Shown here: piece after piece, positions 6,888 to 14,600 of the stretch | Numbering within the stretch: the stretch's first letter is position 1 | Layout of the letters: each line of letters opens with the position of its first letter | NCBI GenBank assembly: GCA_035513135.1 | Contig: DATKCQ010000037.1 | Location: 1-24,724, forward strand | Length of the DNA stretch: 24,724 nt | Source of the DNA: Thermohalobaculum sp035513135 | GTDB taxonomy: Bacteria > Pseudomonadota > Alphaproteobacteria > Rhodobacterales > Rhodobacteraceae | Reading direction: 5' to 3' | Notes under the pieces: model-generated | What the model saw: the letters and a program-made list of their open reading frames with translations, nothing else | What the model was told of the DNA's origin: nothing | Database searches by the model: none | Program-made: the position numbers and the translations under genes

Positions 6888-8186
6888 ATGACCGACGACG
6901 CGATTGCCCGCCTTCTCGCCGGGACGCTGCCGGACCCCGACGGCGGCCCGCCGCTCTCCGTGCCCGTGCGCAGCGTGGTGATCGAGCCGAGCCTCGCGGG
7001 CCACGAGGCCGATCTGGTGCGGGCGCTCGACCTCGGCGCGACCCTGGCCGTGGTCAGCGATCCGCGCACCCACGCGGTGCTCGGCGAGCGCGTGGTGCGG
7101 GCGCTCGGCTCGATCGCCTCGGTGATCCACGTGGCGCTGCCCGACGCGCCGCACCCCGATGCGCCGACCGCGGCCCGCATCCGCCAGGCGACGGCGTCGG
7201 CCGACGCGCTCGTCGCGGTCGGCTCGGGCACCATCAACGACCTGTGCAAATACGCGGCCGCCCGGGACTTCAAGCCTTGCGCGGTGTTCGCCACGGCCCC
7301 GTCGATGAACGGCTATACCTCGGTGAACGTGGCCATCACCGTCGAGGGGCACAAGAAGTCGCTGCCCGCGGTGGCGCCCGCCGGCGTGTTCATGGACCTC
7401 GAGGTGCTCGCCGCCGCGCCCAGGCGCATGATCCGGTCGGGCCTGGGCGACTCGATCTGCCGCTGCACGGCGCAGGCCGACTGGCTGCTGGCGCACCTGC
7501 TGCTCGGCACGCCGTACCGCAGCGCGCCCTTCGTCCTGCTCGCCGCCGACGAGGACGCCCTGATCGCGGAATCGGGCGCGCTCGTCGCCGGCGACATCGC
7601 CGCGGTGGCGCGGCTGGCGCGCACCCTGATCCTGTCGGGCTTCGGCATGACCATATGCGGCGGCAGCCAGCCGGCGAGCCAGGGAGAGCACCTGATCAGC
7701 CACTACATCGAGATGATGCACCCCCCCGCCTGGCCCGGCGCCCTGCACGGCGAGCAGATCGGCGTGAGCACGCTGACCATGGCGCGGCTGCAGGCGCGCA
7801 TCCTCGAAGGCGCGCGCCCGCGGCCGCGCCCGACCCGGATCGACCGCGCCGGCGTGCTGGGCCATTTCGGCGCGCGGATCGGCGCGGCCTGCTGGGCCGA
7901 GTTCGCCGCCAAGGCCCTCGACGGGGAGGCCGCCGAGCGCCTCGACCAGCGGCTCGCCGCGGCCTGGGACCGGGTGCGCGACGCGGTCGCGGCGGTCACG
8001 CGCCCGGTGGCGCAGCTCGAGGCGGCGCTGACCCGCGCGGGCGCCCCGACGACACCGGCCGATCTCGGGCTCGCGCCCGCATTCTACGCGGATGCGGTGC
8101 GCCACGCCCGCGAGATCCGCAACCGCTACACCTTCCTCGATCTGGCCGGCGACGCGGGGCGGCTCGATCCGGCCTCGCTGGTCTGA
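6888..8186 (+). CDS. sn-glycerol-1-phosphate dehydrogenase family protein (AraM/EgsA-like)
   Basis: This 432-residue protein belongs to the iron-containing alcohol dehydrogenase/dehydroquinate synthase-like superfamily. The family reaction is sn-glycerol 1-phosphate + NAD(P)+ to dihydroxyacetone phosphate + NAD(P)H. The dinucleotide site shows VAVGSGTINDLCKYAA (G112-S-G114), followed by the family motif TAPSMNGYTS, with Asn where Asp is usual. Likely metal ligands are D188 (LGDSICR), H268 (GEHLISHYIEMM) and H287 (LHGEQIG). The start is ATG 6888, with a GGGG stretch 7 bases upstream; an in-frame ATG at 6855 is the alternative. It lies 55 bases after the TIM-barrel gene and 7 bases before the HAD gene. 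In Bacillus this family makes G1P for an ether lipid; the neighbouring importer here suggests a catabolic direction instead (inference). Confidence 0.88.
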   Translation: MTDDAIARLLAGTLPDPDGGPPLSVPVRSVVIEPSLAGHEADLVRALDLGATLAVVSDPRTHAVLGERVVRALGSIASVIHVALPDAPHPDAPTAARIRQATASADALVAVGSGTINDLCKYAAARDFKPCAVFATAPSMNGYTSVNVAITVEGHKKSLPAVAPAGVFMDLEVLAAAPRRMIRSGLGDSICRCTAQADWLLAHLLLGTPYRSAPFVLLAADEDALIAESGALVAGDIAAVARLARTLILSGFGMTICGGSQPASQGEHLISHYIEMMHPPAWPGALHGEQIGVSTLTMARLQARILEGARPRPRPTRIDRAGVLGHFGARIGAACWAEFAAKALDGEAAERLDQRLAAAWDRVRDAVAAVTRPVAQLEAALTRAGAPTTPADLGLAPAFYADAVRHAREIRNRYTFLDLAGDAGRLDPASLV

Positions 8187-8193
8187 TCGCGCC

Positions 8194-8994
8194 GTGCGGC
8201 CCCTGCGCGAGTTCCCCGAGACGGCGCGGCGGCGCATCCGCGGCGTGCTGTGCGACATCGACGACACGCTGACCTGGCACGACCGGCTGCCGGCGGTCGC
8301 CTATGCCGCCCTCGAGCGGCTCTACGAGGCCGGCCTCATCGTCGTGCCGATCACCGGCCGGCCGGCCGGCTGGTGCGATGCCATCGCGCGCCACTGGCCG
8401 GTGCACGCCGTGGTCGGCGAGAACGGCGCCTTCTACTTCCGCAACGACCGCGCGGCGCGGCGCATGGTCCGGCGCTACTGGCGCACCGAGGCCCAGCGCC
8501 GGGCGGACCGCCGGCGCCTCGACCGGATCGCCGGGCGCATCCTCGCCGCCGTTCCCGGTGCCCGGATCGCCGCCGACCAGGCCTACCGCGAAGCCGACCT
8601 CGCCATCGATTTCCGCGAGGACGTGCCGGCGCTGGGACTGCGCGAGGCCGACCGCATCCAGGCGATCTTCGAGGCGGGCGGCGCGGTGGCCAAGATCAGC
8701 TCGATCCACGTCAACGGCTGGTTCGGCGACTACGACAAGCTCGCCATGACCCGGGCGCTGCTGCGCGAGGTGTTCGACTGCGACCTCGACGCCCATGCCG
8801 GGGAGTTCGTGTTCGCCGGAGACTCGCCCAACGACGCGCCGATGTTCGCGTTCTTTCCCAATGCCGTCGGGGTCGCGAACCTGCGGCAGTTCGAGGACCG
8901 GCTGACGGCCAGGCCGAAATGGCTGACCGAGGGCGAAGGCGGCTTCGGCTTCGCCGAGCTGGCGGACTGCCTGCTGCGCGGGCGCCCGGCATGA
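8194..8994 (+). CDS. HAD-superfamily phosphatase (class IIB-like)
   Basis: This 266-residue cytoplasmic hydrolase is probably a Mg-dependent phosphatase. Motif I is CDIDDTLT with nucleophile D21 and acid/base D23. Motif II is ITGRP, motif III Lys lies in the AKISS or DYDK region, and motif IV is FAGDSPNDAPMF with D210 and D214. The cap falls between motifs II and III, as in Cof, sucrose-phosphatase and mannosyl-3-phosphoglycerate-phosphatase types. The substrate is unknown but is likely a small sugar or glycerol-type phosphate. The GTG at 8194 follows the dehydrogenase stop by 7 bases. Upstream in-frame ATG codons would run into the dehydrogenase. The stop overlaps the regulator's start (ATGA), so translation is coupled. 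The neighbours suggest it dephosphorylates a product or by-product of the same pathway. Confidence 0.88.
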   Translation: MRPLREFPETARRRIRGVLCDIDDTLTWHDRLPAVAYAALERLYEAGLIVVPITGRPAGWCDAIARHWPVHAVVGENGAFYFRNDRAARRMVRRYWRTEAQRRADRRRLDRIAGRILAAVPGARIAADQAYREADLAIDFREDVPALGLREADRIQAIFEAGGAVAKISSIHVNGWFGDYDKLAMTRALLREVFDCDLDAHAGEFVFAGDSPNDAPMFAFFPNAVGVANLRQFEDRLTARPKWLTEGEGGFGFAELADCLLRGRPA

Positions 8995-9806
8995 TCGGCC
9001 GCCTCTCCAAGTCCGAGCGGCAGAAGCGCATCCTCGGCCGCCTGCGCAGCCGTGTCACGGTGCGCATCCTGTCGCTCGCCGAGGAGTTCGGCGTGGCGAC
9101 CGAGACGATCCGCCGCGACATCGACGAGCTGGCCGGGCAGGGGCTGGTCAGCCGCACCTATGGCGGCGCCGTCAGCCCGCTGCTCGCTGAGGAGCCGGGC
9201 CTGCTGCAGCGCGAGATGAGCCGGGTGGACGAGCGCGCGCGCATCGCCGCCCGGGCCGCCGACATGGTGGAGCCGCGCGACGTACTGATGATCGACTCGG
9301 GCTCGACCACGGCGCAGTTCGCCCGGGCGCTCGCGGCCCGGCGGCTCGAGGTGACCGCCCTGACCAACGGCATCGCGGTGGCGCGGGCGCTGGCCGAGAA
9401 TGCCGGGGCCCGGGTGATCCTGTGCCCCGGCGACTACCGGGAGAGCGAGCTGGGCGTCTACGGCCAGGAGACCGCCGCGTTCCTCGGCCGCTACAAGGCG
9501 AACAAGGCCTTCATCGGCGCGGGCGGCATCACCACCGAGGCGGTGACCGACGCGGATTCGCAGGCGTGCTGGATCAAGCGCACGATGATCGAGCGCGCCG
9601 GCGAGTGCATGCTGCTGGTGGACAGTGGCAAGTTCGGCGCCGATCTGTTCGAGGCCGTCTGCCCGCTGCCGCGCATCGATCATGTCCTGACCGACAGCGC
9701 CCCCCCGCCCAGGCTTCTGGCGGCCATCGCGAAGGCGAAGGTTCGCCTCCACGTGGCGGAGGCGACGGCCGGCGGGCAGCCGCCCGGCCCCGGCCCCGAG
9801 CGCTGA
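8991..9806 (+). CDS. DeoR/GlpR-family transcriptional repressor
   Basis: This is a 271-residue DNA-binding protein. The N-terminal winged helix (about residues 8-60) has the DeoR pattern: RILSLAEEFGVATETIRRDI, then LVSRTYGGAV. The rest is a sugar-phosphate-isomerase-like sensor domain with phosphate-binding segments IDSGSTTAQ, LTNGIAVA and LVDSGKFG. Family members usually respond to phosphorylated sugars or glycerol phosphate. The C-terminus is a Gly/Pro-rich tail. ATG 8991 overlaps the HAD stop by 4 nt. It closes the rightward operon and very likely controls it, and perhaps the importer arm, through the palindrome at 6027-6062 (inference). The phosphorylated inducer would be the pathway substrate. 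Confidence 0.92.
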   Translation: MIGRLSKSERQKRILGRLRSRVTVRILSLAEEFGVATETIRRDIDELAGQGLVSRTYGGAVSPLLAEEPGLLQREMSRVDERARIAARAADMVEPRDVLMIDSGSTTAQFARALAARRLEVTALTNGIAVARALAENAGARVILCPGDYRESELGVYGQETAAFLGRYKANKAFIGAGGITTEAVTDADSQACWIKRTMIERAGECMLLVDSGKFGADLFEAVCPLPRIDHVLTDSAPPPRLLAAIAKAKVRLHVAEATAGGQPPGPGPER

Positions 9807-9827
9807 CCCTCGCCGGGATCGTGTAAT

Positions 9828-9841
9828 AATATCAAGATATT
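9828..9841. promoter_or_regulatory. AT-rich perfect palindrome between convergent genes
   Basis: AATATC (9828-9833) and GATATT (9836-9841) flank AA, within an AT-rich island in GC-rich DNA, 21 bases after the DeoR-type gene's stop. It could be a protein site or a remnant. No gene starts nearby. Confidence 0.35.
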
Positions 9842-9889
9842 GGGCTGCCTTGCACGCCTGAAATGGGCGGCTGCGAGGGGTCCGGGGGC

Positions 9890-9928
9890 AAAAAAAGGGC
9901 CCGGGCGGGACCATGCCGCACCCGGGCC
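9890..9928 (-). terminator. intrinsic terminator of the ammonium transporter gene
   Basis: On the minus strand, GGCCCGGG (9921-9928) pairs with CCCGGGCC (9898-9905), and a run of seven T follows (A-run at 9890-9896 on the plus strand). A stem plus T-run is the standard Rho-independent layout. Confidence 0.8.
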
Positions 9929-9938
9929 AGGGGAGGAA

Positions 9939-9960
9939 GGGGCGGCCCGACGGCCGCCCC
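9939..9960. terminator. second GC hairpin just after the ammonium transporter gene
   Basis: GGGGCGGCC (9939-9947) and GGCCGCCCC (9952-9960) form a 9-bp stem with a 4-base loop, 13 bases past the transporter stop at 9974. It has no T-run of its own and precedes the stronger terminator. Confidence 0.5.
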
Positions 9961-9973
9961 GGGGGAAACCGCG

Positions 9974-11323
9974 TCAGACGAACTGCGAGCCCTTGCCGAA
10001 CTCGGGATAGGCCTCCATGCCGAGCTCGGACGAGTCGAGCCCCACCATCTCGCCCTCGGGGCTGACCCGCAGGCCGGCCGCGGCGCGCACGCCCAGCCAG
10101 ACCAGCAGCGAGACGCCGAAGACGAAGGCGCCGACGATGACGATCGGGATCAGCTGGCCGAAGATCGTGGCGTCGGGGTTGGTCAGCACCACCGCCAGCG
10201 TGCCCCAGACGCCGGCGAAGAGATGCACCGGGATGGCGCCCACCACGTCGTCGATCCGGAGCCGGTCGAGCAGCGGGATGGCGAAGACCACGATCACCCC
10301 GCCGACCGCGCCGATCAGCAGCGCCGCGCCCAGGCTGGGCGTGAGCGGCTCGGCGGTGATCGAGACCAGCCCGGCCAGCGCGCCGTTCAGCACCATGGTC
10401 AGGTCGACCCGGCGATAGACGATCTGGGTCAGCGCCAGCGCCGCCAGCACGCCGCCCGCCGCGGCGATGTTGGTGTTGGCGAAGATGCGGCTGATGTCGG
10501 CGATGTTGCCGGCCGAGTTCATGTAGAGCTGCGAGCCGCCGTTGAAGCCGAACCAGCCGAGCCAGAGGATGAAGGTGCCCAGCGTCGCCAGCGTCAGGTT
10601 CGAGCCGGGCATCGCGTTGACCCGGCCGCCCGGCCCGAACTTGCCCGAGCGCGCGCCGAGGATCAGCGCGCCGGCCAGCGCCGCCCAGCCGCCGACCGAG
10701 TGCACCACGGTCGAGCCGGCGAAGTCGAGGAAGCCGAACTGCGCGTCGAGGAACCCGCCGCCCCACTTCCACGAGGCCTGGATCGGGTAGATGAAGCCGG
10801 TGAGCACGGCGATGAAGGCGAGGAACGGCCACAGCCGAATGCGCTCGGCCAGCGCGCCCGAGACGATCGAGGCGGTGGTGGCGCAGAACATCAGCTGGAA
10901 GAAGAAGTCCGAGCCGACCGAGGCGTAAGTCAGATCGACCGCCGTCGCCGCCACGCCCACCGGCTCGAGCGCCGCGAAGGAGAAGGCGCCGAGCACGTTG
11001 CCGATGCTCCAGCCGTCGCCCGGATACATCAGGTTGTAGCCGACCAGCCAGTACATCACCGCGGCAAGCGAGAACAGCGAGACGTTCTTCAGGCACTGCA
11101 TGGTGACGTTCTTCGAGCGCACCAGCCCGGCCTCGAGCATGGCGAAGCCCGCCGCCATCCACATCACCAGGAACCCGGTGACGAGGAACATGAAGCTGGT
11201 GAGGATGAAGCCGGTCTCCGGGCTGACGCCGGCCGCGTCCGCCGCCGCCTCCTGCGCGAGGCCGGGCGAGGCGGTGAGCGCGGCCGCGAGCGTGACCGCC
11301 ACAAGACTTGCCGTGGTTTTCAT
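9974..11323 (-). CDS. amtB: Amt/Rh-family ammonium transporter
   Basis: This inner-membrane ammonium channel has 449 residues. A cleavable signal peptide of about 23 residues (ending GLAQ) is followed by about eleven membrane helices. The twin histidines of the pore lie in STVVHSVGGWAAL and PVHLFAGVWGTL. The Amt signature region is FFFQLMFCATTASIVSGALAER. The cytoplasmic tail ends with EGEMVGLDSSELGMEAYPEF, the usual region for PII contact. The start is ATG 11321-11323, with AGGAG 7 bases upstream. Regulation is visible: a near-consensus sigma-54 promoter lies about 95 bases upstream, as expected for NtrC-controlled nitrogen genes. It is unusual that no glnK (PII) gene is adjacent; most amtB genes have one. 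Confidence 0.96.
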   Translation of the reverse strand: MKTTASLVAVTLAAALTASPGLAQEAAADAAGVSPETGFILTSFMFLVTGFLVMWMAAGFAMLEAGLVRSKNVTMQCLKNVSLFSLAAVMYWLVGYNLMYPGDGWSIGNVLGAFSFAALEPVGVAATAVDLTYASVGSDFFFQLMFCATTASIVSGALAERIRLWPFLAFIAVLTGFIYPIQASWKWGGGFLDAQFGFLDFAGSTVVHSVGGWAALAGALILGARSGKFGPGGRVNAMPGSNLTLATLGTFILWLGWFGFNGGSQLYMNSAGNIADISRIFANTNIAAAGGVLAALALTQIVYRRVDLTMVLNGALAGLVSITAEPLTPSLGAALLIGAVGGVIVVFAIPLLDRLRIDDVVGAIPVHLFAGVWGTLAVVLTNPDATIFGQLIPIVIVGAFVFGVSLLVWLGVRAAAGLRVSPEGEMVGLDSSELGMEAYPEFGKGSQFV

Positions 11324-11416
11324 GCCATCTCTCCTGGGATCCTTCCGTGTGCCTGGCCCCGTTGGCCGGGCGCGCCGCGGGCGGCGCGGGCCGCGAGGCC
11401 ACCCCGCAGGAAAGGA

Positions 11417-11432
11417 AGCAAGCGCCGTGCCA
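11417..11432 (-). promoter_or_regulatory. sigma-54 (RpoN) promoter of the ammonium transporter gene
   Basis: Read on the minus strand, TGGCACG-GCGC-TTGCT matches the RpoN consensus TGGCACG-N4-TTGCW at every fixed position. Transcription would begin near 11405, giving a leader of about 80 nt. It indicates nitrogen-status control through an NtrC-type activator. Confidence 0.85.
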
Positions 11433-11436
11433 AGAT

Positions 11437-11464
11437 TTGCGGTTTCCGAAATTATTGATAAAAC
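11437..11464 (+). promoter_or_regulatory. candidate promoter of the class A PBP gene
   Basis: TTGCGG (11437-11442) and TAAAAC (11459-11464) are 16 bases apart in an AT-rich stretch and match 4 of 6 bases each. It overlaps the IHF-like site of the opposite promoter. Confidence 0.35.
11448..11460 (-). promoter_or_regulatory. IHF-like site upstream of the sigma-54 promoter
   Basis: TATCAATAATTTC on the minus strand matches the IHF consensus WATCAA-N4-TTR except for the last base. It lies about 15 to 30 bases upstream of the -24 element, where IHF bends DNA to bring an activator to RpoN polymerase. I found no clear NtrC site further upstream. Confidence 0.5.
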
Positions 11465-11652
11465 TAATGAAATAAGCTACCAGGGCGTTCGATGCTGGAA
11501 TTTGTGCTGCGAATCTGCCTATGAATTAGGCGCTCAAGGTGAAGTGGCGCGCATTTGATCACGGAGCGGGAGGGCCGGTCTGCGGGCTGGCATGCCCGCG
11601 CGTGATCCCGTATCCTTGCGCCGAGGCGGGAGTCACGAGCAGGGGTCCCCGA

Positions 11653-13725
11653 GTGGCGGGCAGAAGAAAGACCAGGGCCGCCGAGAAGCCAGACGACAAG
11701 CGACGGCGCCCGGGGCTTCTCACCCGGGCGGTGAGCGCGCTCGTGGGTGGCGTTGCGCGCCTCGTCTGGGCGTTCGCCTGGCGGCTCGGGCTGGTCGCCG
11801 GCGTGGTGCTCGCCGGGGCCACGGCCTACTATTATGTGCAGCTGCCGCCGTCCGGCGCGCTGTTCGACGGCCGCGGCGGCGGCTCGGTGACGCTGCTCGA
11901 CCGGCACGGCAACGTGTTCGCCTGGCGCGGCGAGCAGTACGGCGGCGACCTGCGCGCCAGCGAGGTCTCGCCGCACCTGGTGCACGCCGTGCTGGCCGCC
12001 GAAGACCAGCGCTTCCTGGGCCATTTCGGCATCGACCCGATCGGCATCACCCGCGCGGCGGTGGCCAACATCCGGGCCGGGCGGATCGTGCAGGGCGGCT
12101 CGACGCTGACCCAGCAGGTGGCGAAGAACGTGTTCCTGACCGCCGAGCGCAGCATCGAGCGCAAGCTCAAGGAGCTGCCGATGGCGCTGGCGCTCGAGCT
12201 CAGCTACACCAAGGAGGAGATCCTCTCGATCTACCTCAACCGCGTCTATCTCGGCGCCGGGACCTACGGCTTCGAGGCGGCGAGCCAGCGCTATTTCGGC
12301 AAGTCGGCGCGGCTGCTGAACCCGGCCGAAGCGGCGATGCTGGCGGGGCTCCTGCGCGCGCCGTCGCGCTATGCGCCGACCAGCGACCTCGAGCTGGCGC
12401 GGGGCCGGGCCAGCGTGATCATCCGCCGCATGGAGGAGGAGGGCTACCTGAGCGAGACCCAGGTGGTGCAGGCGCTGGCCGCGCCCGCCGCACTGAGCCC
12501 CGCGGCCGCCGCGCGCGCCGGCGGCTACTTCGCCGACTGGGCGATGGAGACGGCGCCCGACTATCTCGCCAAGGACACCACCGAGGACGTGTTGATCGCC
12601 ACCACCTTCGACCCGGATTTGCAGCGGGCGGCGGAGGCGGCGCTCGACAAGGTGTTCGAGGAAAAGGTGCGCGACGACAGCGTCGCCCAGGCGGCGATCG
12701 TGGTGATGACGCCCGACGGCGCGGTGCGCGCCATGGTGGGCGGGCGCAAGCACGGCGTCGGCCTGTTCAACCGCGCCGTCCAGGCCCGGCGCCAGACCGG
12801 CAGCGCCTTCAAGCCGGTGGTCTACGCCGCGGCGCTCGAGGCGGGCATGAGCCCCAACGACGTGGTGGTGGACGAGCCCCTGCGCATCGGCGACTGGTCG
12901 CCCGAGAATTACGACGACGGCTATCGCGGCCCGGTGCGGCTGACCGAGGCGCTGGCCCACTCGATCAACACGGTGGCGGTGCGCGTCTCCGAGCGCGCCG
13001 GGCAGGAGCGGGTGCGGGCGTTGGCCCGCGCCATGGGCATCGACGCGGAGCTGGCGCCCGGGCCGGCGATCGCGCTGGGCACCTCGGAGGCGACGCTGGT
13101 CGAGATGACCACGGTCTACGCCACCATCGCCAACCGCGGCCGCGCTGCCGAGGCGCGCGGCATCCGCGAAATCCGGCTGCGGGGCGACGCCACGCCGCTG
13201 ATGGCGAGCCGCGCCGCGCCGGGCGAGCCGGTGATGGCCGAGCGCAACGCGGGGCTGCTGACCTACATGCTGCGCGAGGTGATCCGCCGGGGCACCGGGC
13301 GGCGCGCGGCCCTGCCCGACCGCGAGGCGGCGGGCAAGACCGGCACCACCCAGGGCGCGCGCGACGCCTGGTTCCTCGGCTTCAGCGCCGACTACGTGGT
13401 GGGGGTCTGGATGGGCAACGACGACAACACGCCGCTGACCGGGGTGACCGGGAGCGGCCTGCCCGCCGAGATCTGGCGCGAGACGATGCTGGGCATCCAC
13501 GAGGGGCTGCCGCCGTCGCCGCTTTTCATCGTCGAGCCGCGCGACGGGTCGATGCTGCTCTCGGGCGACCCGGGCGGCTACAGCCGCTCGGACGGCTCGG
13601 GCGCCAGCGTGGTCGAGCAGGTGTTCTTCGACGTGCTGCGCTCGATCACCGGCGGCGCCGGCGAGCGATCCGACGGCGGCGGCGGCGGGGGCGGCTTCAG
13701 GCCGTTCGGCGCGGGGGACCGCTGA
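11653..13725 (+). CDS. class A penicillin-binding protein (PBP1A-type transglycosylase/transpeptidase)
   Basis: This bifunctional peptidoglycan synthase has about 690 residues and is anchored in the inner membrane with its domains in the periplasm. A basic N-terminus precedes one membrane helix (about residues 40-62). The glycosyltransferase-51 domain shows catalytic E117 in AAEDQRF, then QGGSTLTQQ and the LNRVYLG region. The transpeptidase has S384-x-x-K387 (GSAFKP), S437-I-N439 and K562-T-G. The tail is Gly-rich. The start is GTG 11653, after AGGGG; an in-frame GTG at 11539 would add 38 residues without family resemblance, so the exact start is uncertain. It builds and crosslinks wall glycan strands. 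At about 690 residues it is shorter than E. coli PBP1A and lacks an obvious extra OB insertion. The neighbouring genes do not suggest an operon. Confidence 0.93.
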   Translation: MAGRRKTRAAEKPDDKRRRPGLLTRAVSALVGGVARLVWAFAWRLGLVAGVVLAGATAYYYVQLPPSGALFDGRGGGSVTLLDRHGNVFAWRGEQYGGDLRASEVSPHLVHAVLAAEDQRFLGHFGIDPIGITRAAVANIRAGRIVQGGSTLTQQVAKNVFLTAERSIERKLKELPMALALELSYTKEEILSIYLNRVYLGAGTYGFEAASQRYFGKSARLLNPAEAAMLAGLLRAPSRYAPTSDLELARGRASVIIRRMEEEGYLSETQVVQALAAPAALSPAAAARAGGYFADWAMETAPDYLAKDTTEDVLIATTFDPDLQRAAEAALDKVFEEKVRDDSVAQAAIVVMTPDGAVRAMVGGRKHGVGLFNRAVQARRQTGSAFKPVVYAAALEAGMSPNDVVVDEPLRIGDWSPENYDDGYRGPVRLTEALAHSINTVAVRVSERAGQERVRALARAMGIDAELAPGPAIALGTSEATLVEMTTVYATIANRGRAAEARGIREIRLRGDATPLMASRAAPGEPVMAERNAGLLTYMLREVIRRGTGRRAALPDREAAGKTGTTQGARDAWFLGFSADYVVGVWMGNDDNTPLTGVTGSGLPAEIWRETMLGIHEGLPPSPLFIVEPRDGSMLLSGDPGGYSRSDGSGASVVEQVFFDVLRSITGGAGERSDGGGGGGGFRPFGAGDR

Positions 13726-13731
13726 GGCGCG

Positions 13732-14043
13732 TCAGGTCTCGCCCGGCTGCGGGCCATCATAGCCCTCGATGACCAGGATGTCGGCAACCGACGCGCCCTC
13801 CCGGTGCGCCATGGCGGCTTGGTACTCCGGCGAGCGGTAGCAGGCGAGCGCCGTGTCGTAGTCGGGGAACTCGATCACCACGTTGCGCGCCCGGGCCGCG
13901 CCCTCGACCGCCTCGGAACGGCCAGCGCGGACGAGGAAGCGGGCGCCGTATTTGGCAAGGGGTGCGGCATTCGCCTCGACATAGCGCTTGTAGGTCTCGG
14001 GGTCGGTCACATCGACCCGGCCGATCCAGTAGCCCTTGGGCAT
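13732..14043 (-). CDS. DUF1330 family protein
   Basis: This small protein of 103 residues has a ferredoxin-like alpha/beta fold of the DUF1330 dimeric barrel group. Telltale segments are MPKGYWIGRVDVTDPETYKRYVEA at the start (about 24 residues), GARFLVRAG, VVIEFPDYDTALACYRSPEY near residues 55-75 and the terminal strand ADILVIEGYDG. No biochemical role is established for the family. The start is ATG 14041-14043. It lies 26 bases downstream of the glyoxalase-like gene in the same direction, so the two are probably co-transcribed and may act in detoxification (inference). The stop is 6 bases from the PBP stop, tail to tail. Confidence 0.9.
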   Translation of the reverse strand: MPKGYWIGRVDVTDPETYKRYVEANAAPLAKYGARFLVRAGRSEAVEGAARARNVVIEFPDYDTALACYRSPEYQAAMAHREGASVADILVIEGYDGPQPGET

Positions 14044-14069
14044 GGCGTTCTCCCTCGCTCCCAGGTGGA

Positions 14070-14465
14070 TCAGGTATAGCGGCCTTGGCGCTGCACGACT
14101 TCCACCTTGTAGCCGTCCGGATCCTCGACGAAGAAGAACCTGACGGCCAGTTTCCCGCCACTGTAGAGTTCCTTGACGGGGGCGGGATTCAGGCCGAGCC
14201 CGGTCAGTCTGTCGTGCTCCGCCTCGATATCGGCCACCGAGACGGCCAGGTGCCCGTAGCCGGCGCCATGGCTGTAGGGTTCGGTCCGGCCATGATTGAT
14301 GGTGAGCTCGAGCTCGAACGTGGTTCCGGGGCTTCGCAGGAAAACCAGTGCGAAGTCGTCGAAGGGCAGACGGTCGGCCACCGCCAGTCCGAATGCCTGG
14401 CGGTAGAAGTCGACGGAGCGCGCCTCGTCGAGGACGCGAATATTGGTGTGGGCAAGCTCGGCCAT
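14070..14465 (-). CDS. gloA: glyoxalase I-like protein (lactoylglutathione lyase family)
   Basis: This 131-residue vicinal-oxygen-chelate protein converts the glutathione hemithioacetal of methylglyoxal to S-lactoylglutathione in the family's standard reaction. All four metal ligands of the E. coli enzyme have counterparts: H6 (LAHTNIRV), E53 (LELTIN), H72 (GYGHLAV) and E122 (YKVEVV). FVEDPDGYK is the usual C-terminal motif. The length is close to the 135 residues of E. coli GloA. The start is ATG 14463-14465, preceded by GGGAGG and AAGGA; a further upstream start at 14525 would run through the repeat region. The gene is followed by the DUF1330 gene in one likely operon. Glyoxalase I is likely, but another VOC enzyme with the same metal site is possible. 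Confidence 0.87.
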   Translation of the reverse strand: MAELAHTNIRVLDEARSVDFYRQAFGLAVADRLPFDDFALVFLRSPGTTFELELTINHGRTEPYSHGAGYGHLAVSVADIEAEHDRLTGLGLNPAPVKELYSGGKLAVRFFFVEDPDGYKVEVVQRQGRYT

Positions 14466-14497
14466 TTCCTTGCCTCCCGTGGTCCACGGCACGCAGC

Positions 14498-14548
14498 CTA
14501 GAGCGATTTCGAGCAAAGTGGACACACTTTGCGACTCGGAAATCGCGG
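14498..14548. repeat. 51-bp intergenic hairpin repeat, copy 1
   Basis: This copy matches the one at 14601-14651 in all but 3 of 51 positions. Its core GCAAAGTG-GACA-CACTTTGC is a perfect 8-bp hairpin, extended by the outer arms CGATTTCGA and TCGGAAATCG. It resembles the dispersed CTAGAGC-type hairpin repeats that occur between genes in many Alphaproteobacteria. It lies upstream of the glyoxalase gene. Confidence 0.85.
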
Positions 14549-14566
14549 AAACTCAAGATGTTAGGG

Positions 14567-14598
14567 CCGTTTCGGTGATTCAGGAAGCTCCGAAACGG
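14567..14598. repeat. inverted repeat between the two hairpin repeat copies
   Basis: CCGTTTCGG (14567-14575) and CCGAAACGG (14590-14598) form a perfect 9-bp stem with a 14-base loop, so the three hairpins together make a compact structured block. Confidence 0.7.
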
Positions 14599-14600
14599 CT

